37,378 nucleotides of DNA, from assembly GCF_019331805.1 (NCBI RefSeq), contig NZ_JAHBBE010000025.1, positions 1-37,378 on the forward strand, read 5' to 3'. The position numbers were made by a program, and so were the translations under genes. Under the pieces are notes generated by a model. It was not told the origin of the DNA and did not search any database. It saw only the letters and a program-made list of their open reading frames with translations. Shown here piece after piece: positions 1 to 10,456 of the stretch; the stretch's first letter is position 1; every line of letters begins with the position of its first letter. The DNA is from Bifidobacterium pongonis. GTDB taxonomy: Bacteria > Actinomycetota > Actinomycetes > Actinomycetales > Bifidobacteriaceae.

Positions 1-345
1 ATGCCGATGTTCCAGTACTTCAATCCCGACGACCCGCAGCAGAATCCGTTCTACGGGCGCTGGGATTCGTATGCGATCGTCGCCTTCGTGTGCTCGATCG
101 TGTTCGCGATCCCGGTACTGCCGGCGGTTATCGGCATACTGTCGCTGGGGCGTACCAAGCGTTTGCATATGCGTGGCCGTGGTCTTGCCATCGCCGCCAT
201 CATCATCAACGTGCTGACCACGCTGCTGCAGGTTTACCTGTTGGTCAAGGGCATCAGCGTCAACGATTTGTATTCGCAGATGTTCAACATGTATTCCGGC
301 GGCGGTACCGGTGGCGGAGCGGGCGACGGTTCGATCTCCGCATAG
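1..345 (+). CDS. DUF4190-like small membrane protein, possibly 5'-truncated
   Basis: The reading frame is open from base 1 and gives 114 residues. It starts with a short polar Pro/Gln/Asn segment, followed by two hydrophobic helices (about residues 24-48 and 62-84) joined by a basic loop containing GRTKRLHMRGRG. The C-terminus is a Gly-rich tail. The layout of two helices with a short basic connector and a preceding Pro/Gln-rich head resembles DUF4190-type proteins, which are common in Actinobacteria and have no assigned reaction. The ATG lies on the first base of the window, so no ribosome-binding site can be checked and the true start may be upstream. It is followed by a stem-loop terminator, so it is not part of the arginine operon. 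The assignment rests on topology and is moderate. Confidence 0.6.
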   Translation: MPMFQYFNPDDPQQNPFYGRWDSYAIVAFVCSIVFAIPVLPAVIGILSLGRTKRLHMRGRGLAIAAIIINVLTTLLQVYLLVKGISVNDLYSQMFNMYSGGGTGGGAGDGSISA

Positions 346-384
346 TCTCGGCGCGTTCGCGCGTGGGCGTGAAACGATTCGGCG

Positions 385-429
385 GGCGGGTTCCGCGATG
401 GCGTTCCATCGTGGGCCCGCCTTTGTTGT
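385..429 (+). terminator. Rho-independent-like terminator after the DUF4190-like gene
   Basis: GGCGGG (385-390) pairs with CCCGCC (416-421), and CGATGG (396-401) with CCATCG (406-411), around a CGTT loop. A small internal loop separates the two helices. The hairpin is followed by TTTGTTGT. This separates the first gene from argC. Confidence 0.6.
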
Positions 430-516
430 ATGCAAGGCTCAGACGGCCCTGAGCGTTCGCGGTGCCGGTGAGGCGCCAGCGTTCCGGACAGATGACCACG
501 AAGCGAAACGCGGGGG

Positions 517-555
517 ATTGCATAATTATGCATTAGTCTGTATATCGCTGTATGC
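517..555. promoter_or_regulatory. Putative ArgR operator (ARG boxes) upstream of argC
   Basis: A perfect 14-bp palindrome, TGCATAATTATGCA, lies at 519-532. A second, weaker AT-rich site (538-555, containing TGTATA and TGTATG) follows at the spacing expected of a tandem ARG-box pair. AT-rich palindromes with TGCAT/TGTAT half-sites are the usual ArgR target (family knowledge). argR lies downstream in the same operon, and similar half-sites occur before argG, so autogenous repression by arginine-bound ArgR is the natural inference. The site ends about 34 bp before the argC start and would overlap the promoter. Confidence 0.75.
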
Positions 556-588
556 TCGGTGGAAGTTACCTAGTCAAAGGATATGAAT

Positions 589-1683
589 ATGGCGAAATAC
601 ACGGTTGCCGTGGCCGGTGCCACGGGTTATGCGGGCGGCGAGGCCCTGCGCATCCTCGCGGCCCATCCGAATTTCGAGGTGACCTGCGTGGCCGGTCATT
701 CGTCCGTGGGCGAGTCCATGGCGAAGCACATGCCGCACATTCCGCAGCTGGTCGATCTGGTCGTGGAAGACACCACGCCCGAAGTGCTCAACGGCCATGA
801 CGTCATCATCCTCGCCCTGCCGCACGGCGCTTCCGGCAAGCTCGCCTCGCAGCTCGACCCCGAATCCATCGTCATCGATCTGGGCGCCGATCACCGTCTT
901 GAGGAGAAGAGCGCCTGGGATGCCTTCTATGGCGGCGACTTCTACGAGCATTGGGCGTATGGTATGCCTGAGCTGATCGTCGGCACGGACGAATCCGGCG
1001 AATATCTGCGTCAGAGGAGCGCCCTGCCGGGTGTCAAGCGTATCGCCGGCCCCGGCTGCAACGTGACCGCCACCACGCTGGCCATGCAGCCCGGCGTCGC
1101 GCAGGGGCTGATCGAACCGAAGAGCGTTGTGGCCGATCTGGTCGTGGGCTATTCCGGTGCGGGCAAGAACCTCAAGCGCACCAACCTGCTTGCCGCCGAA
1201 GCGCTGCAGGCCGCGTTGCCGTACGGTGTTGGCGGCACGCATCGCCATATTCCCGAGATCCTGCAGAACTTCGCGCACGCTGCGGGCAAGAGCGCCGCGG
1301 ATGCGAAGGACTTCACCCTGAGCTTCACCCCGGTGCTTGCGCCGATGTCGCGAGGCATTCTCGCCACGGTCAGCGCGACCATGACCGAGAAGGCCAAGGG
1401 CATGACCGACGCCGAGATCCGCGAGGTCTGGACGAAAGCCTATGAAGGCCAGGACTTCATGGTCGTGCTGCCGGAGGGCACGCTGCCTTCCACCGGCAAC
1501 ATCATCGGCTCGAACGCCGCGCACCTGCAGGTGGTCACCGACCGCAATGCGGGCCGCATCATCGCGTTCGCCGCAATCGATAACCTGAACCGTGGCACCG
1601 CCGGTCAAGCGGTGCAATCCCTGAACATCGCCCTGGGCCTGCCCGAGGACCAAGGCCTCACCAAGATTGGAGTGGCACCGTGA
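589..1683 (+). CDS. argC: N-acetyl-gamma-glutamyl-phosphate reductase
   Basis: This catalyses the NADPH-dependent reduction of N-acetylglutamyl phosphate to the semialdehyde, the third step of arginine synthesis, in the cytoplasm. The N-terminus carries the dinucleotide-binding motif GATGYAGGE. The active-site cysteine lies in GPGCNVTAT (Cys157), and a C-terminal segment has the SNAAHLQVV context typical of the family. It has 364 residues, about normal. Two ATGs are in frame (583 and 589). The AAAGGA at 576-581 is spaced properly only for the second, so MAKYTVAV is chosen. It is the first gene of argCJBDFR, preceded by ARG boxes, and overlaps argJ by four bases. Confidence 0.96.
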   Translation: MAKYTVAVAGATGYAGGEALRILAAHPNFEVTCVAGHSSVGESMAKHMPHIPQLVDLVVEDTTPEVLNGHDVIILALPHGASGKLASQLDPESIVIDLGADHRLEEKSAWDAFYGGDFYEHWAYGMPELIVGTDESGEYLRQRSALPGVKRIAGPGCNVTATTLAMQPGVAQGLIEPKSVVADLVVGYSGAGKNLKRTNLLAAEALQAALPYGVGGTHRHIPEILQNFAHAAGKSAADAKDFTLSFTPVLAPMSRGILATVSATMTEKAKGMTDAEIREVWTKAYEGQDFMVVLPEGTLPSTGNIIGSNAAHLQVVTDRNAGRIIAFAAIDNLNRGTAGQAVQSLNIALGLPEDQGLTKIGVAP

Positions 1684-2852
1684 GCGTTACTTTCGCACAG
1701 GGCTTTTCCGCCGCAGGCGTCGAAGCCGGAATCTCTTCCGTGGAGGGCAAGAAGGATCTCGCCCTCGTCGTCAACAATGGTCCGCTTAACGCGGCCGCGG
1801 GCGTGTTCACCTCGAACCGTTTCTGCGCCGCCCCCGTGCAGTGGTCCCGCAAGATCGTGGCCGACGGCACGCTGAAGGCCGTCATCCTCAACTCCGGCGG
1901 CGCGAACGCCTGTACCGGCGAACCCGGTTTCGCCCAGTCGAAGAAAACCGCCGAAACCGTGGCCGAACTCGTCGGTTGCGATAGCACCGATGTCGCGGTG
2001 TGCTCCACCGGTCTGATCGGCGAACTGCTGCCGCTCGACAATGTGCTCGACGGCGCGAAGCGCGCCTATGAGGCTCTCGCAAACACCGCCGAAGCCGGTG
2101 CCGACGCCTCGCACGCCATCATGACCACCGACACCAAGCCGAAGACCGTGGAACTCAACGGTTCCACCGGCTGGAAGATCGGCGGCATGGTCAAGGGCTC
2201 CGGCATGATCGCCCCGCAGCTGGCCACCATGCTGTGCGTGATCACCACCGACGCCGTGGTTTCCGCAGGGCAGATGCAGGCGGCCCTCGCCGTGGCCACC
2301 GACCGTTCCTTCAACCGCATCGACGTGGACGGCTGCATGTCCACCAACGACACGGTGCTGCTGCTCGCCTCCGGTGCTTCGGGCGTTGAACCCGACCCGG
2401 ACGAGTTCAACAAGCTCGTGCAGGAAGCCTGCGCTTCGCTCGCCCGCCAGATCGTGGGCGACGGCGAAGGCGCAAGCCACGATATCCGCATCACCGTCAC
2501 CGGTGCCACCAGCGAAGAGGCCGCCCTCGCATGCGGCCGCGCGGTCGCCGCATCGAACCTGCTCAAGTGCGCCATCAGCGGCAACGACCCGAACTGGGGG
2601 CGCATCGTCTCCTCCCTCGGCACCGTGCCCACCGAAGTCGCGCCCTACGATTCCACCGCCGTGACCGTCGATGTCAACGGCGTGCGCATCTGCGAGAACG
2701 GCGGAGCCGGCCGCCCGCGCAGCGAGGTCGACATGACCCCGCGCGAAGTCCACATCGACATCGACCTGCATGCGGGCGACGCCGAGGCGACCGTCTGGAC
2801 CGACGATCTGACCAACGACTACGTGCACATCAACGCCGACTACGAAAGTTGA
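1680..2852 (+). CDS. argJ: Glutamate N-acetyltransferase / amino-acid N-acetyltransferase (ArgJ)
   Basis: ArgJ transfers the acetyl group from N-acetylornithine to glutamate (step 5 coupled to step 1), which recycles the acetyl group. Some ArgJ enzymes also use acetyl-CoA. No separate argA is seen here. The 390-residue protein contains the self-cleavage region KGSGMIAPQLATML. Cleavage is expected between Ala182 and Thr183, with Thr183 becoming the nucleophile of the beta chain. The NSGGANACTG segment near residue 71 is also typical. The start is GTG at 1680, inside the argC stop (GTGA overlap), with a GGAG upstream, so translation is coupled. Whether it is mono- or bifunctional cannot be read from sequence. 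Confidence 0.96.
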   Translation: MSVTFAQGFSAAGVEAGISSVEGKKDLALVVNNGPLNAAAGVFTSNRFCAAPVQWSRKIVADGTLKAVILNSGGANACTGEPGFAQSKKTAETVAELVGCDSTDVAVCSTGLIGELLPLDNVLDGAKRAYEALANTAEAGADASHAIMTTDTKPKTVELNGSTGWKIGGMVKGSGMIAPQLATMLCVITTDAVVSAGQMQAALAVATDRSFNRIDVDGCMSTNDTVLLLASGASGVEPDPDEFNKLVQEACASLARQIVGDGEGASHDIRITVTGATSEEAALACGRAVAASNLLKCAISGNDPNWGRIVSSLGTVPTEVAPYDSTAVTVDVNGVRICENGGAGRPRSEVDMTPREVHIDIDLHAGDAEATVWTDDLTNDYVHINADYES

Positions 2853-2855
2853 TCC

Positions 2856-3100
2856 CGCCCAGGGTTACGCACAACTGAAGGATCGTTCCGGCATCGGCGG
2901 TCTGATGGGTGTTGTGAGACATAAAGCTTGGCCTACCGGCCTGGAGGGTGTCGAACAACGTCCATCGAACCGCCCAAGGGTTAGCGATAGCCGAAGGATC
3001 GTTCCGGCATCGGCGGTCTGATGGGTGTTGTGAGACATAAAGCTTGGCCTACCGGCCTGGAGGGTGTCGAACAACATCCATCAGACCGCCCAAGGGTTAA
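2856..3100 (+). repeat. 116-bp tandem structured repeat in the argJ-argB spacer
   Basis: Two copies of a 116-bp unit lie head to tail (2877-2992 and 2993-3108). The first 83 bases are identical (2877-2959 versus 2993-3075). A half unit (CGCCCAGGGTTA, 2856-2867) precedes them. Each copy holds a long inverted repeat: in copy 2, bases 3013-3031 pair with 3071-3089 over 19 positions with one G-T. In copy 1, 2897-2915 pair with 2955-2973 with one mismatch and three G-T. The loop holds a smaller GGCC-TACC-GGCC hairpin. The period is not a multiple of three and no start/RBS is convincing, so it is read as non-coding. It lies inside the transcribed operon, so it probably folds in the mRNA. Confidence 0.85.
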
Positions 3101-3141
3101 CCAGCCACCGGTTGAACGATGAAACGAAACTAGGAAAGAAC

Positions 3142-4095
3142 ATGAGTGAATTAAAGGGACCCGGATTCCACTTCGACGTGCATACGGATCTGCGCGCCGA
3201 CCAGAAGGCGGAAGTGCTTATCGAGGCACTGCCGTGGCTTGAGGAATTCGCGGGTCAGCGCATCGTCATCAAGTACGGTGGCAACGCCATGATCGACGAA
3301 CATCTCAAGGCATGCTTCGCCGAAGACATGGTGTTCCTACGCCAGGTGGGCCTGCACCCGATCGTGGTGCATGGCGGTGGACCGCAGATCTCCCAGATGC
3401 TCAAGGCATTGGGTATCAAGTCCGAGTTCAAGGGCGGCTTGCGCGTGACCACCCCGGATGCCATGGATGTGGTGCGCATGGTTCTCACCGGTAAGGTTTC
3501 GCGCGAACTGGTGGGTCTGATCAACGCGCATGGCCCGTTCGCCGTGGGTCTGTCCGGCGAGGATGGCGGCCTGTTCTCCGCCATGCAGCGCCATCCCGTC
3601 ATCGATGGCAAGCCTACCGATATCGGTCTGGTGGGTGACGTGGTGAGCGTGGATGCCTCCGCCGTGGAGGATCTGGTGAGCGCCGGTCGTATTCCGGTGG
3701 TGTCTTCCGTCGCCCCGAATGAGGATGACGCTACGGAAGTGCTTAATGTGAACGCCGATTCCGCGGCCGCCGCGCTGGCCGCCGCCGTGGGTGCGAGCAA
3801 GCTGGTCATTCTGACCGACGTGGACGGTCTGTATGCGGATTGGCCCGATCGCAGTTCGCTGATCGGCCGTATCGGCGTGGAGACGCTGCGTGACATGCTT
3901 CCCGATTTGGAAAGCGGTATGAGACCGAAGATGGAGGCTTGCGTGCGAGCCATTGATGGCGGTGTGCCCAAGGCTCACATCATCGATGGACGCAAGCCGC
4001 ATTCCATTCTGAACGAGATATTCACTTCCGCTGGCATCGGCACCATGGTTGTGCCTGAGGACGGCATTGAAATGAGGAGTTCCTATGAACGCTGA
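3142..4095 (+). CDS. argB: Acetylglutamate kinase
   Basis: This phosphorylates N-acetylglutamate with ATP (step 2 of arginine synthesis). In many organisms with the ArgJ cycle it is the feedback-inhibited step (family knowledge). It belongs to the amino-acid kinase fold: KYGGNAM (residues 44-50) and HGGGPQI (77-83) form the phosphate- and substrate-binding glycine loops, and [12 protein letters not shown] and ILTDVDGLY lie in the ATP-binding half. Its length of 317 residues is typical. The frame is open to a GTG at 3064 inside the repeat, but ATG 3142 has a good AGGAAAGAA upstream and gives the normal N-terminus. It overlaps argD by 11 bases. Confidence 0.96.
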   Translation: MSELKGPGFHFDVHTDLRADQKAEVLIEALPWLEEFAGQRIVIKYGGNAMIDEHLKACFAEDMVFLRQVGLHPIVVHGGGPQISQMLKALGIKSEFKGGLRVTTPDAMDVVRMVLTGKVSRELVGLINAHGPFAVGLSGEDGGLFSAMQRHPVIDGKPTDIGLVGDVVSVDASAVEDLVSAGRIPVVSSVAPNEDDATEVLNVNADSAAAALAAAVGASKLVILTDVDGLYADWPDRSSLIGRIGVETLRDMLPDLESGMRPKMEACVRAIDGGVPKAHIIDGRKPHSILNEIFTSAGIGTMVVPEDGIEMRSSYER

Positions 4096-5365
4096 CAACA
4101 CCAAGGGCCTGGACGTGCTCGGCCCCAATGACGACAAGTGGCTGGGGGAGTACTCCCAGGTGCATATGAACGTGTTCGGCACGCCGCTGCGTGTGATGGA
4201 TCATGGCGAAGGCACCCACGTGTGGGATGTGGATGGCAACCGTTATCTTGATTTTCTTGCGGGCATCGCCGTCAATTCGCTCGGCTACGCGCATCCGGCG
4301 TGGGTGAAGGCCGTCAGCGAGCAGGCTGCGAAGGTCGCCCATGTGAGCAACTATTTCGCGTCCGAACCGCAGATTGATCTGGCTGCGAAGCTTATCGAAC
4401 TGGCTGGCGCTCCGGAGGGGTCGCGCGTGTATTTCGGCAATTCCGGTGCCGAAGGCAATGAGGCGGCCATCAAGATCGCCAAGCTGCATGGCCGTACGTT
4501 GACCGATGACGGTTCCTCCCGCATTATCGCGCTGGTGAACGGTTTCCATGGCCGTACGCTGGGTGCGCTGTCGGCGACGTGGAAGCCTGCGATCCGTGAG
4601 CCGTTCCAGCCGCTGCTGCCGAATGTCGAATTCGTCGAGGCGGGTGACGCCGAAGCGTTGAAGCAGGCGTTCGCCGTTACGGGTGAGAATGGTAAGGGCC
4701 CGGTTGCGGCCGTCATGATGGAGCTGATTCAGGGCGAGGCTGGTGTGCGCCCGGTCGGTGCCGAGTTCGTCAGGCTTGCGCGCGAGCTGTGCACTGAGAA
4801 CCATGCGCTGCTGATCATCGACGAGGTGCAGACGGGTATTGGCCGTACCGGTTCCTGGTTCGCGTTCCAGCGTGAGGAGCTGTCCGGTGGCGTCACCCCG
4901 GATGTGGTCACGTTCGCCAAGGGTGTTGCCGGTGGCTTCCCGATGGGCGGCATGATCGCGTTTGGTGCGAAGGTCGCCGACCTGTTCACTCCTGGTTCGC
5001 ATGGTTCCACGTTCGCGGGCAACCCGTTGGGTGCTGCTGCGGGCATGGCCACGCTGAACACCATCGAAGGCGAGCATCTGCTTGATAATGTCGAGGCGCG
5101 TGGCGTGCAGCTGCGTGATGGCATTATGGCCACCGGCAATCCGCTGTACGAGTCGGTGCGTGGTGCCGGTCTGCTTGACGCGGTGCAGTTGAGCCATCCG
5201 TGCGCCCATGCGGTGATGAACTGGTGCTTGGAGCGTGGTCTCATCGTCAACGCGGTGCGTGCCGATGCGCTGCGTTTCGCCCCGCCGCTGATCGTCAGCG
5301 AATCCGATGTCGAGGAGGCTTTGGCCATCCTCAAGGATGTTCCCGTCGATCTGCCCGACGACTGA
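4085..5365 (+). CDS. argD: Acetylornithine aminotransferase
   Basis: This PLP-dependent class III aminotransferase converts N-acetylglutamate semialdehyde to N-acetylornithine using glutamate (step 4). The 426 residues include the cofactor-phosphate segment [10 protein letters not shown] (119-128) and the PLP-contacting acid in [13 protein letters not shown] (Asp246). The Schiff-base lysine is Lys279 in [25 protein letters not shown] follows, as in the family. The start is ATG 4085, with GAGGAG at 4074-4079. It begins 11 bases before the end of argB, so the two are coupled. In some bacteria ArgD also acts in lysine synthesis as DapC; that is possible here but not shown. Confidence 0.95.
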   Translation: MNADNTKGLDVLGPNDDKWLGEYSQVHMNVFGTPLRVMDHGEGTHVWDVDGNRYLDFLAGIAVNSLGYAHPAWVKAVSEQAAKVAHVSNYFASEPQIDLAAKLIELAGAPEGSRVYFGNSGAEGNEAAIKIAKLHGRTLTDDGSSRIIALVNGFHGRTLGALSATWKPAIREPFQPLLPNVEFVEAGDAEALKQAFAVTGENGKGPVAAVMMELIQGEAGVRPVGAEFVRLARELCTENHALLIIDEVQTGIGRTGSWFAFQREELSGGVTPDVVTFAKGVAGGFPMGGMIAFGAKVADLFTPGSHGSTFAGNPLGAAAGMATLNTIEGEHLLDNVEARGVQLRDGIMATGNPLYESVRGAGLLDAVQLSHPCAHAVMNWCLERGLIVNAVRADALRFAPPLIVSESDVEEALAILKDVPVDLPDD

Positions 5366-5405
5366 TCGATATCGTCCGGGCTGGCCCGTCTGGACCGGCC
5401 GGAAT

Positions 5406-5445
5406 GGTCGGTACGCGACATCGCCGTTGACATCGCGTGCCGACC
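5406..5445 (+). other. Intra-operon stem-loop between argD and argF
   Basis: GGTCGGTACGCGA (5406-5418) pairs with TCGCGTGCCGACC (5433-5445), a 13-bp stem with one G-T and a 14-nt loop. No T-run follows, so it is more likely a processing or partial-attenuation structure than a full terminator. It sits in the only substantial gap (108 bp) between argD and argF. Confidence 0.5.
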
Positions 5446-5473
5446 GACACAACGTACAACGTAAGGAGACAAC

Positions 5474-6442
5474 ATGGCAACCCCCGAACTGCGCCACATG
5501 CTGCGCGACGACGATCTGAACCACGAGGAGCAGAAGCAGGTCCTGGAACTGGCCATCAAGTTCCATAAGGATCGTTTCTACCATCGTCCGTTCGAAGGCC
5601 CGCAGGGTATTGCGGTGATCTTCGACAAGCCGAGCACCCGTACCCGTTCCAGCTTCTCCATTGGCGTCGCCGAACTTGGTGGCTACCCGCTGGTGATCGA
5701 CAAGTCCGGTTCCCAGCTGGGCCGTGGCGAGCCGGTGGCCGATACGGCCCGTGTGCTTGACCGTATGGCGTACGGCGTGGTGTGGCGTACGTTCGGTCAG
5801 GATCGTGTTGAGGAGATGGCGAAGTACAGTTCGCATCCTGTGGTCAATGCGCTGACCGACGAATTCCACCCGTGCCAGATTCTCGCCGATTTCCAGACCA
5901 TTGCCGAGCATCGTGGTGGTGTGGAGAATCTGAAGAATCAGACGATCGCCTATTTGGGTGATGCGGCCAACAACATGTCGAACTCGTATCTGCTTGGCGG
6001 TGCCGTGGCTGGTATGAACGTGCGTGTGGCGGGCCCGTACGGCTATCTGCCGGATTCTGCGATTGTGGCCGATGCTGAGGCCATCGCCGCTGAGAACGGC
6101 GGTTCCGTGCTGGTCACCACCGATCCGAAGGAGGCTGTGGCGGGTGCCGACTGCGTGTTCACCGATACGTGGGTTTCCATGGGTGAGGAGGCGGAGTATG
6201 CCGTACGTTCCAAGCCGTTCTGGGATTATCAGGTGAATGCCGAGCTGATGGCGTTGGCCAAGGATGATGCCATCTTCCAGCATTGCCTGCCCGCATACCG
6301 TGGCAAGGAGGTTACGGCCGAGGTCATCGACGGCCCGCAGTCCGTGGTCTGGGATGAGGCCGGTAACCGTCTGCACGCGCAGAAGGCTCTGCTCACTTGG
6401 CTGGCGGGCAAGGCTCGCGGCGATGAAAGCCTGTTGGCATGA
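5474..6442 (+). CDS. argF: Ornithine carbamoyltransferase
   Basis: This condenses ornithine with carbamoyl phosphate to citrulline (step 6). All family motifs are visible in the 322 residues: the carbamoyl-phosphate loop STRTR (54-58), HPCQ (132-135), the ornithine loop DTWVSMG (231-237) and the catalytic HCLPAYRG (270-277). ATG 5474 has AAGGAG at 5463-5468. Being part of argCJBDFR next to argR, it is taken as the anabolic enzyme rather than the catabolic one of the deiminase pathway; no arcA or arcC is present here. Its last bases overlap the argR start (ATGA). Confidence 0.96.
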   Translation: MATPELRHMLRDDDLNHEEQKQVLELAIKFHKDRFYHRPFEGPQGIAVIFDKPSTRTRSSFSIGVAELGGYPLVIDKSGSQLGRGEPVADTARVLDRMAYGVVWRTFGQDRVEEMAKYSSHPVVNALTDEFHPCQILADFQTIAEHRGGVENLKNQTIAYLGDAANNMSNSYLLGGAVAGMNVRVAGPYGYLPDSAIVADAEAIAAENGGSVLVTTDPKEAVAGADCVFTDTWVSMGEEAEYAVRSKPFWDYQVNAELMALAKDDAIFQHCLPAYRGKEVTAEVIDGPQSVVWDEAGNRLHAQKALLTWLAGKARGDESLLA

Positions 6443-6942
6443 GCGATCCCACACCGATGCAGCGCCCGACGAGCCGGGCCGCCCGGCTGAGCGCCATCGA
6501 GCAGGCGTTGCTGACTCGTGTCATCACCTCGCAGGCGCAGCTTTCCAAGGTGCTGGCCGACGAGGGTATTGAGGTCACGCAGGCGACGTTGAGCCGTGAT
6601 CTTGATGAGATGAACGCGTTCAAGCGGCGTCTGCAGGATGGCACCATGGCTTATGCGGTCGGGCATCCGGAGGGTGATGAGCGGCCGTTGGACGGCAAGG
6701 TGGAGCAGCAGATGTCCCGTGCGCTTAACGGGCTGGTGACGTCCGTGGCCACGGCGAGGAATCTCATCGTGGTGCATACGCCTTCGGGTGCGGCCCAGTA
6801 TGTGGCGTCCGTATTGGATAAGCAGAACATCGACGGTGTGCTGGGCACGATTGCCGGCGACGATACGGTTATGATGATCTGCGCCGATGATGATAGTGCG
6901 TCCGAACGTGCCGATTGGCTGCTGTCTTTGGCTTCCAAGTGA
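6439..6942 (+). CDS. argR: Arginine repressor
   Basis: ArgR is a hexameric, arginine-responsive repressor. The N-terminal winged helix-turn-helix covers about residues 15-80, with the recognition part [12 protein letters not shown] (47-58). The C-terminal oligomerisation and arginine-binding domain covers about 95-165 and carries the hallmark GTIAGDDT (136-143), including the Asp pair that contacts arginine. The 167-residue length is normal. It overlaps argF by four bases and so is made with the biosynthetic enzymes, consistent with autogenous control through the boxes before argC. It probably also binds the sites before argG. Confidence 0.95.
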   Translation: MSDPTPMQRPTSRAARLSAIEQALLTRVITSQAQLSKVLADEGIEVTQATLSRDLDEMNAFKRRLQDGTMAYAVGHPEGDERPLDGKVEQQMSRALNGLVTSVATARNLIVVHTPSGAAQYVASVLDKQNIDGVLGTIAGDDTVMMICADDDSASERADWLLSLASK

Positions 6943-6958
6943 TTGCCGTTTGCCTGTG

Positions 6959-7042
6959 ACGGCATGGCGTGCCTGTGACGCATGCCGTGAACCGCGCCGA
7001 CCTGGGAATGGTGTTTTCCGTTCCCGTGGTCGGCGCGGTTTT
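6959..7042 (+). terminator. Tandem hairpins ending the argCJBDFR operon
   Basis: A first stem is formed by ACGGCATGGCGT (6959-6970) and ACGCATGCCGT (6978-6988) with one bulge. The second and stronger stem pairs AACCGCGCCGAC (6990-7001) with GTCGGCGCGGTT (7029-7040), 12 perfect base pairs with a further GGGAA/TTCCC helix inside. It is followed directly by TTGC. This marks the operon end after argR. The remainder of the 303-bp gap to argG holds only the operator described next. Confidence 0.75.
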
Positions 7043-7182
7043 GCATATATGCCGTCGTGCGCGATGCCGTCCGTGAGGGGTGGGGCGTGTGCGGGCGACG
7101 GAACGGTACCGACTGGCGGATGTTGGCGGTTTCGCGTGCCATGATTCATGTACGGTGAGGGGGAACGGAAAATATGACACGC

Positions 7183-7222
7183 CGTGCATAAATATACGTA
7201 GCTCTGTATATACTTGCATAAG
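7183..7222. promoter_or_regulatory. Putative ArgR operator upstream of argG
   Basis: Two AT-rich sites with TGCATA/TGTATA half-sites lie in tandem: TGCATAAATATACG (7185-7198) and TGTATATACTTGCATA (7205-7220). They resemble the boxes before argC and end about 25 bp before the argG start. They are less symmetric than the argC site. They suggest that argG, perhaps with argH, has its own arginine-repressed promoter. Confidence 0.65.
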
Positions 7223-7245
7223 CTTTGTTCGTAGAAAGGGCAATC

Positions 7246-8484
<1,239 letters not shown>

Positions 8485-8485
8485 T

Positions 8486-8578
8486 CCGATCCAACCGGAT
8501 CGGGTGACAGGCTCACCGCCGCACACGTATGAAGGCCCCGTGGCCCATCCCCATACCGGGACGTGGCTCGGGGCCTTC
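8486..8578 (+). terminator. Two stem-loops between argG and argH
   Basis: CCGATCC (8486-8492) pairs with GGATCGG (8497-8503) just after the argG stop. Further on, GAAGGCCCCG (8531-8540) pairs perfectly with CGGGGCCTTC (8569-8578). Neither is followed by a T-run. They may stabilise the argG 3' end or terminate part of transcription, leaving some read-through into argH. No ARG box was seen before argH. Confidence 0.5.
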
Positions 8579-8700
8579 CGCACAAACGGGGATGCGAACA
8601 CGATCGAAGGAACCCGCCGCACGGCACGCCATACTGCTCGCCGTACTGCGTGATGGAATACGAACCGGCGTTTTCCCCTTCCAAGGTTAAGGTAAAAGGC

Positions 8701-10182
8701 ATGACTGAAAGCAACAACGAACATCTGGCCCTGTGGGGCGGCCGCTTCACCTCCGGCCCCTCCGCCGCACTGGCCAAACTCTCCAAGTCCACCCAGTTCG
8801 ACTGGCGTCTCGCCGACGACGACATCGCAGGCTCCCGCGCCCACGCGCGCGCCCTCGGCAGGGCAGGCCTGCTCACCAGCGACGAACTCAACCGCATGGA
8901 AGCGGCGCTCGACGAACTGCAGCGCGCCGTCGACAACGGTACGTTCGCACCCATCGAAGACGACGAGGATGAAGCCACCGCGCTCGAACGTGGTCTTATC
9001 GACATCGCAGGCGACGAGCTCGGCGGCAAACTGCGCGCCGGCCGTTCCCGCAACGACCAGATCGCCTGCCTCATCCGCATGTGGCTGCGCCGCCACTCCC
9101 GCGTGATCGCAGGCCAGCTCATCGATCTCATCAACGCGCTGATCGAGCAGAGCGTGAAGGCCGGCAAGGCCGTCATGCCCGGCCGCACCCACATGCAGCA
9201 CGCCCAGCCCGTGCTGCTCGCGCACCAGCTCATGGCCCACGTGTGGCCGCTGATCCGCGACATCCAGCGTCTGATCGACTGGGATAAGCGCATCAACGCC
9301 TCCCCGTATGGTTCCGGTGCGCTTGCAGGCAACACCCTGGGTCTTGACCCGGAGGCCGTCGCCCGTGAACTCGGTTTCGGCACCGTGACCAGCAACTCCA
9401 TCGACGGTACCGCCGCCCGCGATCTCGTTGCGGAGTTCGCCTTCATCGCCGCCATGACCGGCGTCGACATCTCCCGCCTGTCCGAGGAGATCATCATCTG
9501 GAACACGCAGGAATTCGCCTTCGTCAAGCTCGACGACGCGTATTCCACCGGTTCCTCCATCATGCCGCAGAAGAAGAACCCGGATATCGCCGAACTCGCA
9601 CGCGGCAAGTCTGGCCGTCTCATCGGCGACCTCACCGGCCTTATGGCCACGCTGAAGGGCCTGCCCACCGCGTATGCGCGCGATCTGCAGGAAGACAAGG
9701 AAGCCGTGTTCGATCAGGTCGACACCCTCGAAGTGCTGCTGCCGGCCTTCACCGGCATGGTCGCCACCATGCGCTTCGACACCGAGCGTCTCGCCGCCGA
9801 AGCCCCCACCGGTTTCGCGCTGGCCACCGACATCGCCGAATGGCTGGTCAAGAATGGCGTGCCGTTCCGCCACGCGCACGAGCTTTCCGGCGCATGCGTC
9901 AAGATCGCCGAAGGCCGTGGCGTGGAGCTGTGGGATCTGACCGACGACGATTTCATCACCACGTTCGCCGCGTTCCTGCCCGCCGAAACCGCGCCGAAGG
10001 TGCGCGAAGTGCTGTCCAGCGACGGTTCCGTCGCCTCCCGTAACGGCAAGGGCGGCACGTCGTACGGTCGCGTGCGCGAGCAGATCGCGGACGCCAAGCG
10101 TGCGACCGAGGAGTTGAAGGTATTCGCCGACTCCACCAGCGACGGCCCCGCCTACAAGGCGCCGGAAACGCTGGCACGTTGA
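8701..10182 (+). CDS. argH: Argininosuccinate lyase
   Basis: This splits argininosuccinate into arginine and fumarate, the last step of the pathway. It belongs to the fumarase/aspartase superfamily. The 493-residue protein starts with the typical LWGGRF (11-16), has [10 protein letters not shown] (161-170) with the catalytic-region histidine, and carries the superfamily signature [11 protein letters not shown] (284-294) with the catalytic serine loop. The frame is open upstream to 8563, but homologous sequence begins only at [14 protein letters not shown]. Ribosome-binding sequence near ATG 8701 is modest (AAGGTAAAAGG, close spacing). It is followed by two strong hairpins. Confidence 0.95.
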   Translation: MTESNNEHLALWGGRFTSGPSAALAKLSKSTQFDWRLADDDIAGSRAHARALGRAGLLTSDELNRMEAALDELQRAVDNGTFAPIEDDEDEATALERGLIDIAGDELGGKLRAGRSRNDQIACLIRMWLRRHSRVIAGQLIDLINALIEQSVKAGKAVMPGRTHMQHAQPVLLAHQLMAHVWPLIRDIQRLIDWDKRINASPYGSGALAGNTLGLDPEAVARELGFGTVTSNSIDGTAARDLVAEFAFIAAMTGVDISRLSEEIIIWNTQEFAFVKLDDAYSTGSSIMPQKKNPDIAELARGKSGRLIGDLTGLMATLKGLPTAYARDLQEDKEAVFDQVDTLEVLLPAFTGMVATMRFDTERLAAEAPTGFALATDIAEWLVKNGVPFRHAHELSGACVKIAEGRGVELWDLTDDDFITTFAAFLPAETAPKVREVLSSDGSVASRNGKGGTSYGRVREQIADAKRATEELKVFADSTSDGPAYKAPETLAR

Positions 10183-10187
10183 TATTC

Positions 10188-10274
10188 GGCCGGTCGCACG
10201 CCATGACGGATGAGCCGTGCGACCGGCCATGAAGCTTGGTCGACCCGCCGTTTGAGCAATCGCGCGGCGGGTCG
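10188..10274 (+). terminator. Two perfect hairpins after argH
   Basis: GGCCGGTCGCACG (10188-10200) pairs with CGTGCGACCGGCC (10216-10228), 13 perfect pairs starting six bases after the argH stop. A second stem pairs CGACCCGCCG (10241-10250) with CGGCGGGTCG (10265-10274). Neither has a long T-run, but the position and stem strength fit termination. The rest of the 274-bp gap up to 10456 shows nothing further. Confidence 0.65.
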
Positions 10275-10456
10275 GCTTATGGGCGCGTATAAGGGGAGCG
10301 TGCCCGGCGGTCCTTCGTGAGGATGAGATGCCGAAGCGCACATCCTTACGGCATACGACCGTTTCATTCCATCGAATGAGGGCGTCCGGAACAATCCTGC
10401 AATACACTCGAACGCAGCAAACCCCAAAGTCCCGCAATCGTGAAGGAAGACGAACG

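Noticed and set aside
2865..3077. Minus-strand 70-codon frame over the argJ-argB repeat
   Set aside because: The 116-bp period shifts frame between copies and there is no start signal, so it is repeat-derived noise.
3064..3141. GTG-started extension of argB
   Set aside because: It would translate the end of the 116-bp repeat. ATG 3142 has a proper ribosome-binding site and gives the usual N-terminus.
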